Origin: Microbacterium sp. LCT-H2
GTDB taxonomy: Bacteria; Actinomycetota; Actinomycetes; Actinomycetales; Microbacteriaceae
Direction: 5' to 3'
Assembly: GCF_001866135.1 (NCBI RefSeq)
Contig: NZ_MODW01000001.1
Coordinates: 434,001-498,000 of the forward strand
DNA length: 64,000 nt
Both the position numbers and the translations under genes were made by a program. Each line of letters starts with the position of its first letter. The first letter of the stretch is position 1. Shown piece after piece: positions 9,084-17,971 of the stretch. Below the pieces are notes generated by a model. The model was not told the origin of the DNA. It did no database searches and saw only the letters and a list, made by a program, of their open reading frames with translations.

Positions 9084-9132
9084 ATACCCTGGGTGGGTAT
9101 ATGGTTAGGCATACCAGTACCCTACCGGGGTA
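9084..9132. promoter_or_regulatory. Two CsoR-type copper operators in a divergent promoter
   Basis: Two inverted repeats sit between the FAD oxidoreductase gene and copZ. The first is ATACCC-TGGGT-GGGTAT (9084-9100), perfect over six-base arms. The second is TACCC-TACCG-GGGTA (9118-9132), perfect over five-base arms. Both match the known G/C-tract CsoR operator type (TACCC-N5-GGGTA). A CsoR gene closes the rightward operon, so copper-dependent derepression of both arms is the natural inference. The 18-base gap between the boxes would allow one box per promoter. Confidence 0.75.
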
Positions 9133-9158
9133 TTCCGAATCGAGGGAAGGAAGCCATC

Positions 9159-9371
9159 ATGAGCACGAGCGAGTACCAGGTGAGCGGGATGAGCTGCGGC
9201 CACTGCGAGGTCGCTGTTCGCGGCGAGGTCAGCCAGGTCCCCGGCGTCGAGAACATCGAAGTGAGTGCGCAGACCGGCCGGCTTCTCGTCACGACGAGTT
9301 CCGCAGTGGATGACGCGGCCGTGCTCGCGGCCGTCGATGAGGCCGGGTACGAGGCGGTCCGACTCTCATGA
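9159..9371 (+). CDS. copZ: Copper chaperone CopZ (HMA domain)
   Basis: A 70-residue single ferredoxin-like HMA domain with the Cu(I)-binding GMSCGHC loop (cysteines 13 and 16). It would carry cytoplasmic Cu(I) to CopA. The ATG follows GAGGGAAGGAAG, a strong ribosome site, and the open frame upstream contains the CsoR operators, so the shorter start is preferred. It ends in an ATGA overlap with the next gene. It is the first gene of the rightward operon copZ, secreted protein, copA, YHS, copB, csoR. Confidence 0.92.
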   Translation: MSTSEYQVSGMSCGHCEVAVRGEVSQVPGVENIEVSAQTGRLLVTTSSAVDDAAVLAAVDEAGYEAVRLS

Positions 9372-10318
9372 ACGCCCCGGGCCGCCTCGGCCTCTACGGC
9401 GCGGGCCTTGTCGTTGTCTTCGGCGCCGCCTTCGCCGCCGCGGGCGCACTCGTGCCCGACAGCACGGTGACCGCATGGGCGGACGCCGGGCATTCCTCGC
9501 ATGACGCGCAAGCGCCCGAGGATGCTGCTGGCACGAAAGACGATCAGGAGATGGGGGTGAGTGGAGTGATGAGCGCGGCATCGGGATTCACAATGAGCCC
9601 CGTACAGGCGCCGGCGAACGTCGAGACGGACGGTGAACTCTCCTTCGACATCCGCGATCCCTCAGGTGTCCCGATCACCGATTTCGACGAGGCCCACGAT
9701 AAGCAGTTGCACCTGATCGTGGTCCGCAACGACGGGCGTGAATACCGTCACGTGCACCCCGAACTCGACCCGAGGACCGGGGTCTGGTCGCTGCCATGGT
9801 CCTGGGATACCGCGGGAACGTACCGGCTGTATGCGGACTTCACCTCTGAGGGGGTGAGCGCCACGCTCTCCCGCACCGTCGATGTGGCGGGGCAGCTGAC
9901 ACCGGAGCCCGAGGTCGCCGTCAAGACAAGCGACACGGTCGACGGCTTCGACGTGACCGTCAGCGGCGACCTGGTCGCCGGAACTGGAAGCGAACTGACT
10001 GTCAAGGTCTCTCGGGACGGGGAACCCGTCACGGTGCTGGAGCCGTACCTCGGTGCGTTCGGCCACCTCGTTGCCCTGCGCGATGGCGACCTGGCGTATC
10101 TGCATGTGCACGCGCGCGGCGAGGAACCACAGCCGGGCGATCTGGCCGGCCCCGAGGTGGAATTCACCGCCGAGACACCCACCACCGGCCGCTACCTGCT
10201 GTACCTGGACTTCCAGGTCGACGGACAGGTCCACACCGCACAGTTCGTACTCGAGGCGACCCCCGCCACCGGCGACCAGGCGGACACCGAAGACGACGCC
10301 GAGCACGACGGGCACTGA
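9368..10318 (+). CDS. Exported His-rich protein of copper operon, unknown fold
   Basis: This 316-residue protein has a hydrophobic N-terminal anchor or signal (about residues 7-30) with no lipobox cysteine. A His/Met linker (AGHSSHDAQ) and two beta-rich halves follow. The halves carry related His patterns: YRHVHPELD near 124-132 in the first, and GAFGHLVAL...LAYLHVHARG near 227-248 in the second. The C-terminus ends EDDAEHDGH. It overlaps copZ by four bases and precedes copA. It looks like an extracytoplasmic copper-binding or copper-delivery protein; this is inference from ligands and context, as I do not recognise a named family. Confidence 0.7.
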   Translation: MNAPGRLGLYGAGLVVVFGAAFAAAGALVPDSTVTAWADAGHSSHDAQAPEDAAGTKDDQEMGVSGVMSAASGFTMSPVQAPANVETDGELSFDIRDPSGVPITDFDEAHDKQLHLIVVRNDGREYRHVHPELDPRTGVWSLPWSWDTAGTYRLYADFTSEGVSATLSRTVDVAGQLTPEPEVAVKTSDTVDGFDVTVSGDLVAGTGSELTVKVSRDGEPVTVLEPYLGAFGHLVALRDGDLAYLHVHARGEEPQPGDLAGPEVEFTAETPTTGRYLLYLDFQVDGQVHTAQFVLEATPATGDQADTEDDAEHDGH

Positions 10319-10363
10319 CCCGCTCAGTGCGCATCGAGTTGCAAGAAGGATCGAGGAGACATC

Positions 10364-12685
10364 ATGACGGATACGCAGTCAGCAGCCGCGTCCAGCGTGG
10401 AGCTGGAGATCGGCGGGATGACCTGCGCGTCGTGCGCGATGCGCATCGAGAAGAAGCTCAACAAGCTGGACGGTGTCACCGCCACCGTGAACTATGCGAC
10501 GGAGAAGGCGAAGGTCACCGCACCGAACGGGTTCGACCCGGCGCTGCTGATCGCCGAGGTGGAGAAGACCGGCTACACGGCCGCCCTTCCCTCACCGGAG
10601 CCGTCCGCGGTAGTCGACGGTGAGGACGCTCCGGATAGGGAGCTGGTGAGCCTGCGGAACCGTTTGATCGCTTCCATCGTGCTGACCCTTCCTGTGATTG
10701 CGATGTCGATGATCCCCGCATTGCAGTTCACTTACTGGCAGTGGCTCTCACTCGCCCTGGCCGGCCCCGTCATCGTTTGGGCGGCCTGGCCTTTCCACAA
10801 GGCAGCGTGGACGAATCTCCGGCACGGTGCGGCGACCATGGACACGCTCATCTCGATGGGGACGATAGCCGCCTTACTGTGGTCGCTCTACGCGCTGTTC
10901 TTCGGCACGGCCGGCGTCCCCGGGATGACCCACCCGTTCGAGCTCACCGTGGCACCGTCGGACGGGGCGGCGAACATCTACCTCGAAGTGGGTGCCGCGG
11001 TGACGATGTTCATCCTCGCCGGACGCTACTTCGAGAAGAAGGCGAAACGGCAGGCGGGCGCCGCCCTGCGCGCGCTGTTGGAGCTGGGAGCGAAGGATGT
11101 TGCTGTGCTTCGCGCCGGCGCCGAGACCCGCATTCCCATCGCGGACCTGCGAGAGGGCGACGAGTTCGTCGTACGGCCCGGCGAGAAGATCGCCACCGAT
11201 GGTGTGATCGTCTCCGGCACCTCCGCGGTCGACGCGTCCATGCTCACCGGTGAATCCGTGCCGGTCGAGGTCGGCGAAGGAGACTCCGTCACGGGGGCGA
11301 CGGTCAATGCCGGTGGCCGGCTCGTCATCCGGGCGACGAGGGTCGGGTCGGACACCCAGTTGGCGCAGATGGCGAAGCTCGTCGAGGACGCCCAATCGGG
11401 CAAGGCCGAGGTGCAGCGCCTCGCCGACCGGGTGTCGGGTATCTTCGTGCCCATTGTCATCGCGATCGCCATCGCCACGCTGGGCGCTTGGCTCGGCGCG
11501 GGATTCCCTGCCGCGGCGGCGTTCACCGCCGCGGTCGCGGTGCTGATCATCGCCTGCCCGTGCGCCCTGGGCCTTGCCACGCCCACCGCACTGCTGGTGG
11601 GCACGGGCCGCGGCGCGCAGATGGGCATCCTCATCAAGGGTCCGGAAGTTCTCGAGTCGACGCGACGGGTGGACACCGTCGTTCTGGATAAGACCGGGAC
11701 GGTGACCACAGGGCGGATGACGCTCACCGGCGTGTTCACCGCTGACGGCGTCGACCGCGGCGAGCTGCTGCGCCTGGCGGGTGCGGTGGAGGACGCCTCC
11801 GAGCATCCCATCGCGCAGGCCATCGCCAAAGCCGCAGTCCAAGAGGTCGGCACGCTTCCGACACCCGAGGGTTTCGCGAACATCGAGGGCAAGGGAGTGC
11901 AGGGCATCGTCGACGGGCACGCCGTCCTTGTCGGCCGCGAGTCGCTTCTCGAGGACTGGTCCCAGCGCCTTCCCGAGAATCTCGCCGCCGCGAAGAGCGA
12001 AGCAGAGCGTCAGGGCAAGACCGCGGTCGCCGTGGGGTGGGACGGGGAAGCACGCGGTGTGCTCATCGTCGCGGACACCATCAAGCCGACCAGCACCGAA
12101 GCCATCAGGCAGCTGAAGGCGCTGGGACTGACACCGGTGCTCCTCACCGGAGATAACCGTGCCGTGGCCGAGCAGATCGCGTCTGAGGTCGGCATCGATG
12201 AGGTCATCGCCGAAGTGCTCCCGAAAGACAAGGTCGACGTGGTCACCAGGCTGCAGCGCGAGGGCAAGGTCGTGGCGATGGTCGGAGACGGCGTCAACGA
12301 TGCGGCCGCGCTCGCCCAGGCAGACCTGGGGTTGGCCATGGGCACGGGCACCGATGTGGCGATCGAGGCCAGCGACATCACGCTCGTCCGCGGCGATCTG
12401 CGCAGCGCGGCCGACGCGATCCGTCTGTCTCGGAAGACGCTCGGCACGATCAAGGGCAACCTGTTCTGGGCCTTCGCCTACAACGTCGCCGCCATCCCGC
12501 TGGCAGCCCTCGGTCTGCTCAATCCCATGCTCGCCGGCGCCGCGATGGCGTTCTCCAGCGTCTTCGTCGTCGGCAACAGCCTCCGCCTGCGCACGTTCCG
12601 CAGCCAGGCGGCGGACCCATCCCCGACCGCCGCGCCCGCACCGCGTGATCATGCGACGCGGAACGCAACCGTCGGAACCCACTGA
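10364..12685 (+). CDS. copA: Cu(I)-exporting P1B-1-type ATPase CopA
   Basis: This 773-residue ATPase exports cytoplasmic Cu(I). One N-terminal HMA domain holds the metal-binding GMTCASC (Cys21, Cys24). Eight membrane helices are expected. The actuator TGES motif is near residue 300, the ion-path CPC motif begins at Cys398, the phosphorylated DKTGT starts at Asp442, and the P-domain [10 protein letters not shown] is near 640. Late-helix segments [12 protein letters not shown] and [15 protein letters not shown] match the conserved Tyr-Asn and Met-Ser residues of Cu(I) transporters. The gene follows the secreted protein by 45 bases and is followed by the YHS gene after 21 bases. Confidence 0.95.
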   Translation: MTDTQSAAASSVELEIGGMTCASCAMRIEKKLNKLDGVTATVNYATEKAKVTAPNGFDPALLIAEVEKTGYTAALPSPEPSAVVDGEDAPDRELVSLRNRLIASIVLTLPVIAMSMIPALQFTYWQWLSLALAGPVIVWAAWPFHKAAWTNLRHGAATMDTLISMGTIAALLWSLYALFFGTAGVPGMTHPFELTVAPSDGAANIYLEVGAAVTMFILAGRYFEKKAKRQAGAALRALLELGAKDVAVLRAGAETRIPIADLREGDEFVVRPGEKIATDGVIVSGTSAVDASMLTGESVPVEVGEGDSVTGATVNAGGRLVIRATRVGSDTQLAQMAKLVEDAQSGKAEVQRLADRVSGIFVPIVIAIAIATLGAWLGAGFPAAAAFTAAVAVLIIACPCALGLATPTALLVGTGRGAQMGILIKGPEVLESTRRVDTVVLDKTGTVTTGRMTLTGVFTADGVDRGELLRLAGAVEDASEHPIAQAIAKAAVQEVGTLPTPEGFANIEGKGVQGIVDGHAVLVGRESLLEDWSQRLPENLAAAKSEAERQGKTAVAVGWDGEARGVLIVADTIKPTSTEAIRQLKALGLTPVLLTGDNRAVAEQIASEVGIDEVIAEVLPKDKVDVVTRLQREGKVVAMVGDGVNDAAALAQADLGLAMGTGTDVAIEASDITLVRGDLRSAADAIRLSRKTLGTIKGNLFWAFAYNVAAIPLAALGLLNPMLAGAAMAFSSVFVVGNSLRLRTFRSQAADPSPTAAPAPRDHATRNATVGTH

Positions 12686-12706
12686 AATCACGAAAGAGGA
12701 ACACAC

Positions 12707-12961
12707 ATGTCTGATTCCGGATCCTGCTGCAGCCACAACAGCCACGGCTCTGTCCCAGCCGACGGACGCAAGGACCTCCTCGCGCCGTCCGCCGAACAGC
12801 TCGCCGAATGCCCCGTGATGGTCGGCAGCACCGTCGTGAAAGCGGACGCTGAAGCCGCTGGCCTCTACCGCGACTACGAGGGCACCCGCTATTACTTCTG
12901 CTGCGCCGCCTGCGGCCCCCTGTTCGACGCTGACCCCGCCAAGTACGTGACCGCAGCCTGA
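12707..12961 (+). CDS. Small YHS/TRASH-like metal-binding protein
   Basis: An 84-residue protein between the two copper ATPases. The N-terminus has adjacent cysteines and histidines (SCCSHNSH). The C-terminal part (about 38-84) has the YHS-type pattern: ECPVM, an aromatic-rich YRDYEGTRYYFCC and AACGPLFDADPAKY. YHS/TRASH proteins bind soft metals through clustered cysteines. It could buffer Cu(I) or hand it to CopA or CopB. The ribosome site is AAAGAGGA. A free-standing role rather than fusion to an ATPase is seen in several bacteria; the partner here is inference. Confidence 0.75.
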   Translation: MSDSGSCCSHNSHGSVPADGRKDLLAPSAEQLAECPVMVGSTVVKADAEAAGLYRDYEGTRYYFCCAACGPLFDADPAKYVTAA

Positions 12962-13034
12962 CATCGCTTCACCTGTGCGGGGCGGCACACGGATCGCCCC
13001 GCACAGCTTCATCGTTTCCGAGGAGGATAGCCTC

Positions 13035-15278
13035 ATGAGCCAGCCACACAGCGACGACGCTGATCACACCCACGAACACGCAGCGCACGGGCACACCCCA
13101 TCGGTCCCCGCCGCGGCCACAGAAGACCCCCCCGTCCACACCCCTCACCACGACACCGCCGTGCACCACGACGGTCCCGATACTGCACCGCACGGAAGCG
13201 GCGCGCCGATGGGCCACCAGGGTCACGGCGAGCATGCCGGCCATGACGCACATGGTGGACACGACGCTCACGGTGGACACGGGGGTCATGCGGGGCATGG
13301 CGACCACGTCGGACAGTTCCGTCGCCTGTTCTGGATCATGCTGATCCTCGCCGTCCCCACCGTCGCGCTGTCGGGCATGTTCGCGATGATCCTCGGCTAC
13401 ACCCTCCCCGACATTCCCGGCCTGGCCTGGGTGTCCCCGGTACTGGGAACAGTGATGTACATCTGGGGTGGAAAGCCGTTCCTCGTCGGTGCTGTCAGCG
13501 AAATCCGCGACCGCAAGCCCGGGATGATGCTCCTCATCGGACTCGCCATCACCGTTGCGTTCATCGCCTCTTGGGGTGCGAGCCTCGGCCTGCTGCACCA
13601 CGAGCTCGACTTCTGGTGGGAGCTCGCGCTCCTCATCGTGATCATGCTGCTCGGGCACTGGATCGAGATGCGGTCCCTCGCGCAGACCACGTCCGCTCTC
13701 GACTCCCTGGCCGCGCTCCTGCCCGACGAAGCAGAACGCGTCGAAGGTGACCAGGTCGTGACGGTCTCGCCTGCCGAACTCGTCGTCGGTGATGTCGTCA
13801 TCGTTCGCCCCGGGGGCAGCGTCCCCGCCGACGGTCGCATCGTCGACGGTCGCGCGTCGATGGACGAGTCAATGGTCACCGGCGAGTCCCGCACCGTGAC
13901 GCGCGGTATCGATGACCAGGTCACGGCCGGAACTGTGGCGACCGACTCCGGGCTGCGCGTGGAGATTACCGCCACCGGTGACGACACCACTCTCGCCGGC
14001 ATCCAACGCCTGGTCACCGAAGCACAGAGCTCGTCCTCGCGCGCGCAGCGCCTTGCCGACACGGCGGCAGGCTGGCTGTTCTGGTTCGCTCTCGGCGCTG
14101 GCGTGATCACGGCGATCGTGTGGACGCTCGTTGGGCTTCCCGATGATGCCGTCATCCGCACCATCACGGTGCTCGTCATCGCTTGCCCCCACGCACTCGG
14201 TCTCGCAATCCCCTTGGTCGTCTCCATCGCCACCGAACGCGCCGCACGCGGTGGCGTACTCGTGAAGGACAGGCTCGCGCTGGAGAGCATGCGCACCGTC
14301 GACACCGTGCTGTTCGACAAGACAGGCACCCTCACCAAGGGCGAACCGACCGTCTCCGAGGTCTCAGTCGTCGAAGGCAACGACACCGACCGGGTGCTCG
14401 CCCTGGCCGCCGCCGCGGAGGCCGACAGTGAACACCCGCTCGCCAAGGCCATCGTCCGCGCCGCCGCCGACCGTCACCTCGACGTGCCCCGCAGCTCGGA
14501 CTTCACCTCCTCTCCCGCAGTCGGCGTCACCGCGACCGTCGACGGGACCGTTGTACGGGTGGGGGGACCGCACCTGCTCACCGAGGAAGATGCGCAGGAG
14601 CTGCCCGTTGCCGAGCGGTGGCGCAATGACGGTGCGATCATCCTCCACGTGGTTCAGGACGGCCATGTGATCGGCGCTCTCAAGCTCGCCGATGAGGTGC
14701 GGTCGGAATCGCGCGAAGCCGTCGATGCACTGCACGCGCTGGGTGTGCAGGTCGTGATGATCACCGGCGATGCCGAAGCCGTCGCGCACACCGTGGCCGA
14801 GGACCTCGGCATCGACCGTGTCTTCGCCGGCGTCCGACCGGAGGACAAGGCCGCGAAGGTGCAGGAGCTCCAGAACGAGGGACGCAAGGTCGCGATGGTC
14901 GGTGACGGCGTCAATGACGCCCCCGCCCTCGCCCAGGCCGATGTCGGGCTCGCGATCGGCGCCGGCACGGACGTTGCCATCGCCTCTGCCGGAGTCATCC
15001 TCGCCAGCGACGACCCCCGCTCGGTGCTCTCCGTCATCGAACTGTCCCGCGCCGCATACCGGAAGATGAAGCAGAACCTCTGGTGGGCCGCCGGCTACAA
15101 CCTGATCTCCGTACCCCTCGCCGCCGGCGTCCTCGCCCCCATCGGGTTCGTGCTGCCGATGTCGGTCGGGGCGATCCTGATGTCCCTGTCCACCATCGTG
15201 GTTGCCCTCAACGCGCAGCTCCTGCGGCGACTCGACCTTCGCCCGGAAACCACGGCCCGCGCGATCCTCAACCGATAA
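13035..15278 (+). CDS. copB: CopB-type P1B-3 copper ATPase with His-rich N-terminus
   Basis: This 747-residue ATPase has the CPH ion-path motif (Cys384-Pro385-His386), which defines the P1B-3 group linked to Cu(II), sometimes Cu(I), export. The first roughly 95 residues are very histidine-rich, with HGG and HGGH units, and replace the HMA domain. TGES, DKTGTLTKG and GDGVNDAPAL are all present. ATG 13035 follows AGGAGG at good spacing; the frame is open 20 codons further up without a ribosome site. It precedes csoR by 23 bases. A decayed fragment of a second copB-like gene lies near 41.4 kb. Confidence 0.92.
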   Translation: MSQPHSDDADHTHEHAAHGHTPSVPAAATEDPPVHTPHHDTAVHHDGPDTAPHGSGAPMGHQGHGEHAGHDAHGGHDAHGGHGGHAGHGDHVGQFRRLFWIMLILAVPTVALSGMFAMILGYTLPDIPGLAWVSPVLGTVMYIWGGKPFLVGAVSEIRDRKPGMMLLIGLAITVAFIASWGASLGLLHHELDFWWELALLIVIMLLGHWIEMRSLAQTTSALDSLAALLPDEAERVEGDQVVTVSPAELVVGDVVIVRPGGSVPADGRIVDGRASMDESMVTGESRTVTRGIDDQVTAGTVATDSGLRVEITATGDDTTLAGIQRLVTEAQSSSSRAQRLADTAAGWLFWFALGAGVITAIVWTLVGLPDDAVIRTITVLVIACPHALGLAIPLVVSIATERAARGGVLVKDRLALESMRTVDTVLFDKTGTLTKGEPTVSEVSVVEGNDTDRVLALAAAAEADSEHPLAKAIVRAAADRHLDVPRSSDFTSSPAVGVTATVDGTVVRVGGPHLLTEEDAQELPVAERWRNDGAIILHVVQDGHVIGALKLADEVRSESREAVDALHALGVQVVMITGDAEAVAHTVAEDLGIDRVFAGVRPEDKAAKVQELQNEGRKVAMVGDGVNDAPALAQADVGLAIGAGTDVAIASAGVILASDDPRSVLSVIELSRAAYRKMKQNLWWAAGYNLISVPLAAGVLAPIGFVLPMSVGAILMSLSTIVVALNAQLLRRLDLRPETTARAILNR

Positions 15279-15301
15279 CCAATCCAGAACCGGAGACCAC
15301 G

Positions 15302-15646
15302 ATGACCGACACCATCGAGACCGACCAGGTCGAGTCCGACACCGCCTGCGAACACGGCGAACACGGCGAACACGGCTACATCACCGACAAAGCCCGCTAT
15401 CTCGCCCGTCTCAAACGGATCGAAGGACAAGCCCGCGGCATCCACCGCATGGTCGACGAGGAGAAGTACTGCATCGACATCCTCACCCAGATCTCAGCGC
15501 TGACGAGCTCACTCCAGGGCGTTGCTGTCGGTCTTCTCGAAGACCATCTCCGCCACTGCGTCACCGACGCCGCACGTGCAGGCGGAGACATTGCCGAGGC
15601 CAAGATCACTGAAGCATCCCAGGCCATCGCACGCCTCGTCCGCTAA
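15302..15646 (+). CDS. csoR: Copper-sensing repressor CsoR
   Basis: A 114-residue all-helical DUF156 repressor. The Cu(I) ligands are Cys57, His82 and Cys86; the spacing (25, then 4 residues) is that of the known 36-61-65 triad of the Mycobacterium tuberculosis protein. The early RLKRIEGQARGI helix is the DNA-contacting region. An N-terminal extension of about 25 residues carries CEHGEHGEHG, possible extra copper ligands. Cu(I) binding should release the two operators at 9084-9132. It is the last gene of the operon it probably controls, giving autoregulation. Confidence 0.92.
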   Translation: MTDTIETDQVESDTACEHGEHGEHGYITDKARYLARLKRIEGQARGIHRMVDEEKYCIDILTQISALTSSLQGVAVGLLEDHLRHCVTDAARAGGDIAEAKITEASQAIARLVR

Positions 15647-15769
15647 GCCAGCGAGGCGGCCCCGCGGATGCCTTCGATGCTCCTCGGATAGCTCTGGGCG
15701 AGTGGACGCTCAGGACTTTGCGCGCCTGTAGTCAAAGGCGCCGTCCTGACGCTGAGAATCGAGCAACTG

Positions 15770-16550
15770 ATCGAGGATGCCATCGTGATCGATGACGGGC
15801 TTGGGCTGGCCATCCGGCTGCAGCCGCCCATCTAACCGAACGTGGCGTCGATGACGTGGTCGTCGAGCGTGGCTCCTCCGCTGGTGCTGCCGTGTCCGAG
15901 TGGGGTCATGCACGCCTCTTCTCAGGCTGGCCGGAGCTCACCGACACTGCAGCGCGTCGCCTGCTCGAGCCGACCGGGACGGCGCCGGCAAACGGCTACC
16001 CGACGGGGGCGGAGTGGGTGAGTGAGTACCTCACCCCACTCGTCGATGTGCTGGGTGACCGCGTCCTCTACGGCACAACGGTGACGGGAATCGCGCGGCA
16101 GGGGCGCGACAAAGACGTAGACAGCGGCCGCAAGGGCCAGCCATTCGTTGTGCACACGGTCGACCAGGACGGCTGCGATGGCCGTATCCTCGCCAGTGCT
16201 CGACGCCGTGGCCAGCATCGCCTCGGAGATCGACCCGAACATCCACTCCTGCGGCTCCGTCGGAGCCACCGGCGCACGCCAGCTCGCGCAGCCCGAGAAG
16301 GACCTGTTCATCGTCGGTGCGAAGTCTTATGGCCGCGCCCCCACCTTCCTGGCGCTCACGGGCTAGGAGCAGGTCCGCAGCGTCGCAGCTCACCTTGCCG
16401 GAGATCACGAGGCTGCGGAGCGCAACGAGCTCGTCCTTCCCGACACCGGGGTCTGCGGCGGTGCCGGCGGCTTCGACGCCGAGGGTGCCAGCTGCTGCGG
16501 CACGCCATCCGTACTGCGCAGATCGGCGCAAGGCCCGTCGGCGCAGTCTG
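15770..16550 (+). pseudogene. Decayed FAD/NAD(P) oxidoreductase of arsenic cluster type
   Basis: Fragments of one flavoprotein appear in different frames. From about 15820 a frame reads AAAAHLTERGVDDVVVERG, then AGAAVSEWGHARLFSGWPEL, up to GRILASA near 16200. The next frame continues VLDAVASIASEIDPNIHSCG and EKDLFIVGAKSYGRAPTFLA, hits a TAG at about 16363 where Tyr-Glu-Gln is expected, then reads on to a cysteine-rich tail (GVCGGAGGFDAEGASCCG). The middle of the protein (perhaps 200 residues) is missing, and the N-terminal nucleotide-binding loop is scrambled. Such flavoproteins accompany actinobacterial arsenic genes. It lies directly before trxB and looks like the lost first gene of that operon. 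Confidence 0.7.
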
Positions 16551-16654
16551 ACCGACCCACGAGAGGGCGACTTCCCGATTGGGAGGTCGCTTCTTGGCAT
16601 CCAGGTGCAGTGTCCGTGAACTGTCTCGCCGCCGATTGCGCCTTACTTTGAAGA

Positions 16655-16675
16655 ATGTCAATATAGATTCATGTC
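16655..16675 (+). promoter_or_regulatory. Putative leaderless promoter of trxB with direct repeats
   Basis: A -10-like TATAGA (16662-16667) lies three bases before the trxB ATG, and no Shine-Dalgarno sequence is present, so translation may begin at or near the transcript 5' end. Two ATGTC repeats (16655-16659 and 16671-16675) flank it, the second including the start codon. Their position suggests repressor binding, perhaps by the ArsR part of the downstream fusion protein. A matching -35 box is not clear. Confidence 0.4.
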
Positions 16676-17648
16676 GAATCAACAGATTGAGCTGGTCATC
16701 ATCGGATCGGGCCCCGCAGGCTTCACCGCCGCGATCTACGCGGCCCGGGCAAACCTCGCCCCGGTCGTTATCGCCGGTTCGGTGACCACCGGTGGTGCGC
16801 TGATGACGACGACCGAGGTGGAGAACTTCCCTGGGTTCGTCGACGCCGTCAACGGACCGGAGTTGATGGAGTCGATGCGTCAGCAGGCCGAGCGGTTCGG
16901 CGCCCGCATCCTCCTCGACGACGCAGTCAGCGTCGACCTCGACGGACCGATCAAGGCCATCGTGACTGGCGCGGGTGAGACGTTCCGTGCGCGTGCGGTG
17001 ATCCTCACCATGGGCTCCGCCTATCGCAAGCTCGGGTTGCCGGATGAGGAGCGACTCACCGGCCGAGGCGTGTCCTGGTGCGCCACCTGCGATGGGTTCT
17101 TCTTCCGCGAGCAGGAGATCGTCGTCGTCGGCGGCGGGGACTCCGCGATGGAGGAGGCCCTGTTTCTCACCCGTTTCGCATGCAAGGTGACCGTCGTGCA
17201 CCGTCGCGGCGAGGTCCGCGCTTCGAAGATCATGGCGCAGCGCGTGCTTGACCACCCGAAGATCGAGGTGGCATGGAACAGCGAGATCGCCCGGCTGAAC
17301 GGCGACGAGAAGCTCGAATCCGTCACCCTCCGTGACACCGTCACCGGCACCGAGCGCGAGCTGGCGGCGACCGGTGTCTTCGTCGCGATCGGCCACGACC
17401 CCCGCTCGGAGTTGGTCACAGGACAGGTCGTCACCGACGCAGGCGGGTTCGTCCGAGTGGATCATCCTTCCACCCGCACGAACATCCCCGGGGTGTTCGC
17501 GGCCGGCGATCTGGTCGATCACACCTACCGGCAGGCGATCACCGCCGCCGGCACCGGCTGCGCCGCCGCTCAGGACGCCCAGCACTACCTCTCGAACCTC
17601 GAGAACGACCCGGCCGCTCCGATCGAGGCCGAGGAGGTCTTCGCATGA
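16671..17648 (+). CDS. trxB: Thioredoxin reductase
   Basis: A 325-residue low-molecular-weight thioredoxin reductase. It has an N-terminal FAD site [14 protein letters not shown] (11-24), the redox pair in WCATC (near 140), a [17 protein letters not shown] site, and the C-terminal FAD contact [15 protein letters not shown]. It passes electrons from NADPH to the thioredoxin encoded by the next gene, with which it shares a four-base ATGA overlap. In this operon the pair most likely recycles the thioredoxin-dependent arsenate reductases. No ribosome site precedes the ATG. Confidence 0.92.
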   Translation: MSNQQIELVIIGSGPAGFTAAIYAARANLAPVVIAGSVTTGGALMTTTEVENFPGFVDAVNGPELMESMRQQAERFGARILLDDAVSVDLDGPIKAIVTGAGETFRARAVILTMGSAYRKLGLPDEERLTGRGVSWCATCDGFFFREQEIVVVGGGDSAMEEALFLTRFACKVTVVHRRGEVRASKIMAQRVLDHPKIEVAWNSEIARLNGDEKLESVTLRDTVTGTERELAATGVFVAIGHDPRSELVTGQVVTDAGGFVRVDHPSTRTNIPGVFAAGDLVDHTYRQAITAAGTGCAAAQDAQHYLSNLENDPAAPIEAEEVFA

Positions 17649-17971
17649 GCACGCTCACCGCCGTCACCGACGCCACGTTCGAGGACGAAGTTCTCGACTC
17701 CGACATCCCTGTCGTCGTCGACATCTGGGCCACCTGGTGCGGTCCGTGCCGCCAGGTCGCTCCGCTTCTTGAGCAGCTCGCCGCCGAGTACGACGGACGA
17801 GTGAAGATCGTCAAGGTCGATGCGGATCGGAATCCCGAGACCGTGACCGCCGCTGGCGTCACGTCGATCCCCACCCTCGGCTTCTTCCGCGACGGCACCG
17901 GCACGGACATCCTCATCGGCGCGCACCCGAAGCCCGTCATCGCCGAGAAGATCGAGGCGCTGCTCGCATGA
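17645..17971 (+). CDS. trxA: Thioredoxin
   Basis: A 108-residue classical thioredoxin with the WCGPC active site at about 32-36 and the cis-proline SIPT near 76-79. It overlaps trxB and acr3 by four bases at each end, so the three genes are translated together. It would reduce the oxidised ArsC enzymes encoded downstream. Full length for the family and no signal peptide, so cytoplasmic. Confidence 0.93.
   Translation: MSTLTAVTDATFEDEVLDSDIPVVVDIWATWCGPCRQVAPLLEQLAAEYDGRVKIVKVDADRNPETVTAAGVTSIPTLGFFRDGTGTDILIGAHPKPVIAEKIEALLA

Noticed and set aside
10874..13036. A 720-codon frame antisense to copA
   Set aside because: Shadow of a strongly supported ATPase gene; low-complexity Arg/Gly/His composition.
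13035..13320. His/Gly repeats in the copB N-terminus as a tandem DNA repeat or CRISPR-like array
   Set aside because: They are irregular coding repeats making a metal-binding tail; there are no equal spacers or repeats. No CRISPR array was seen in the window.
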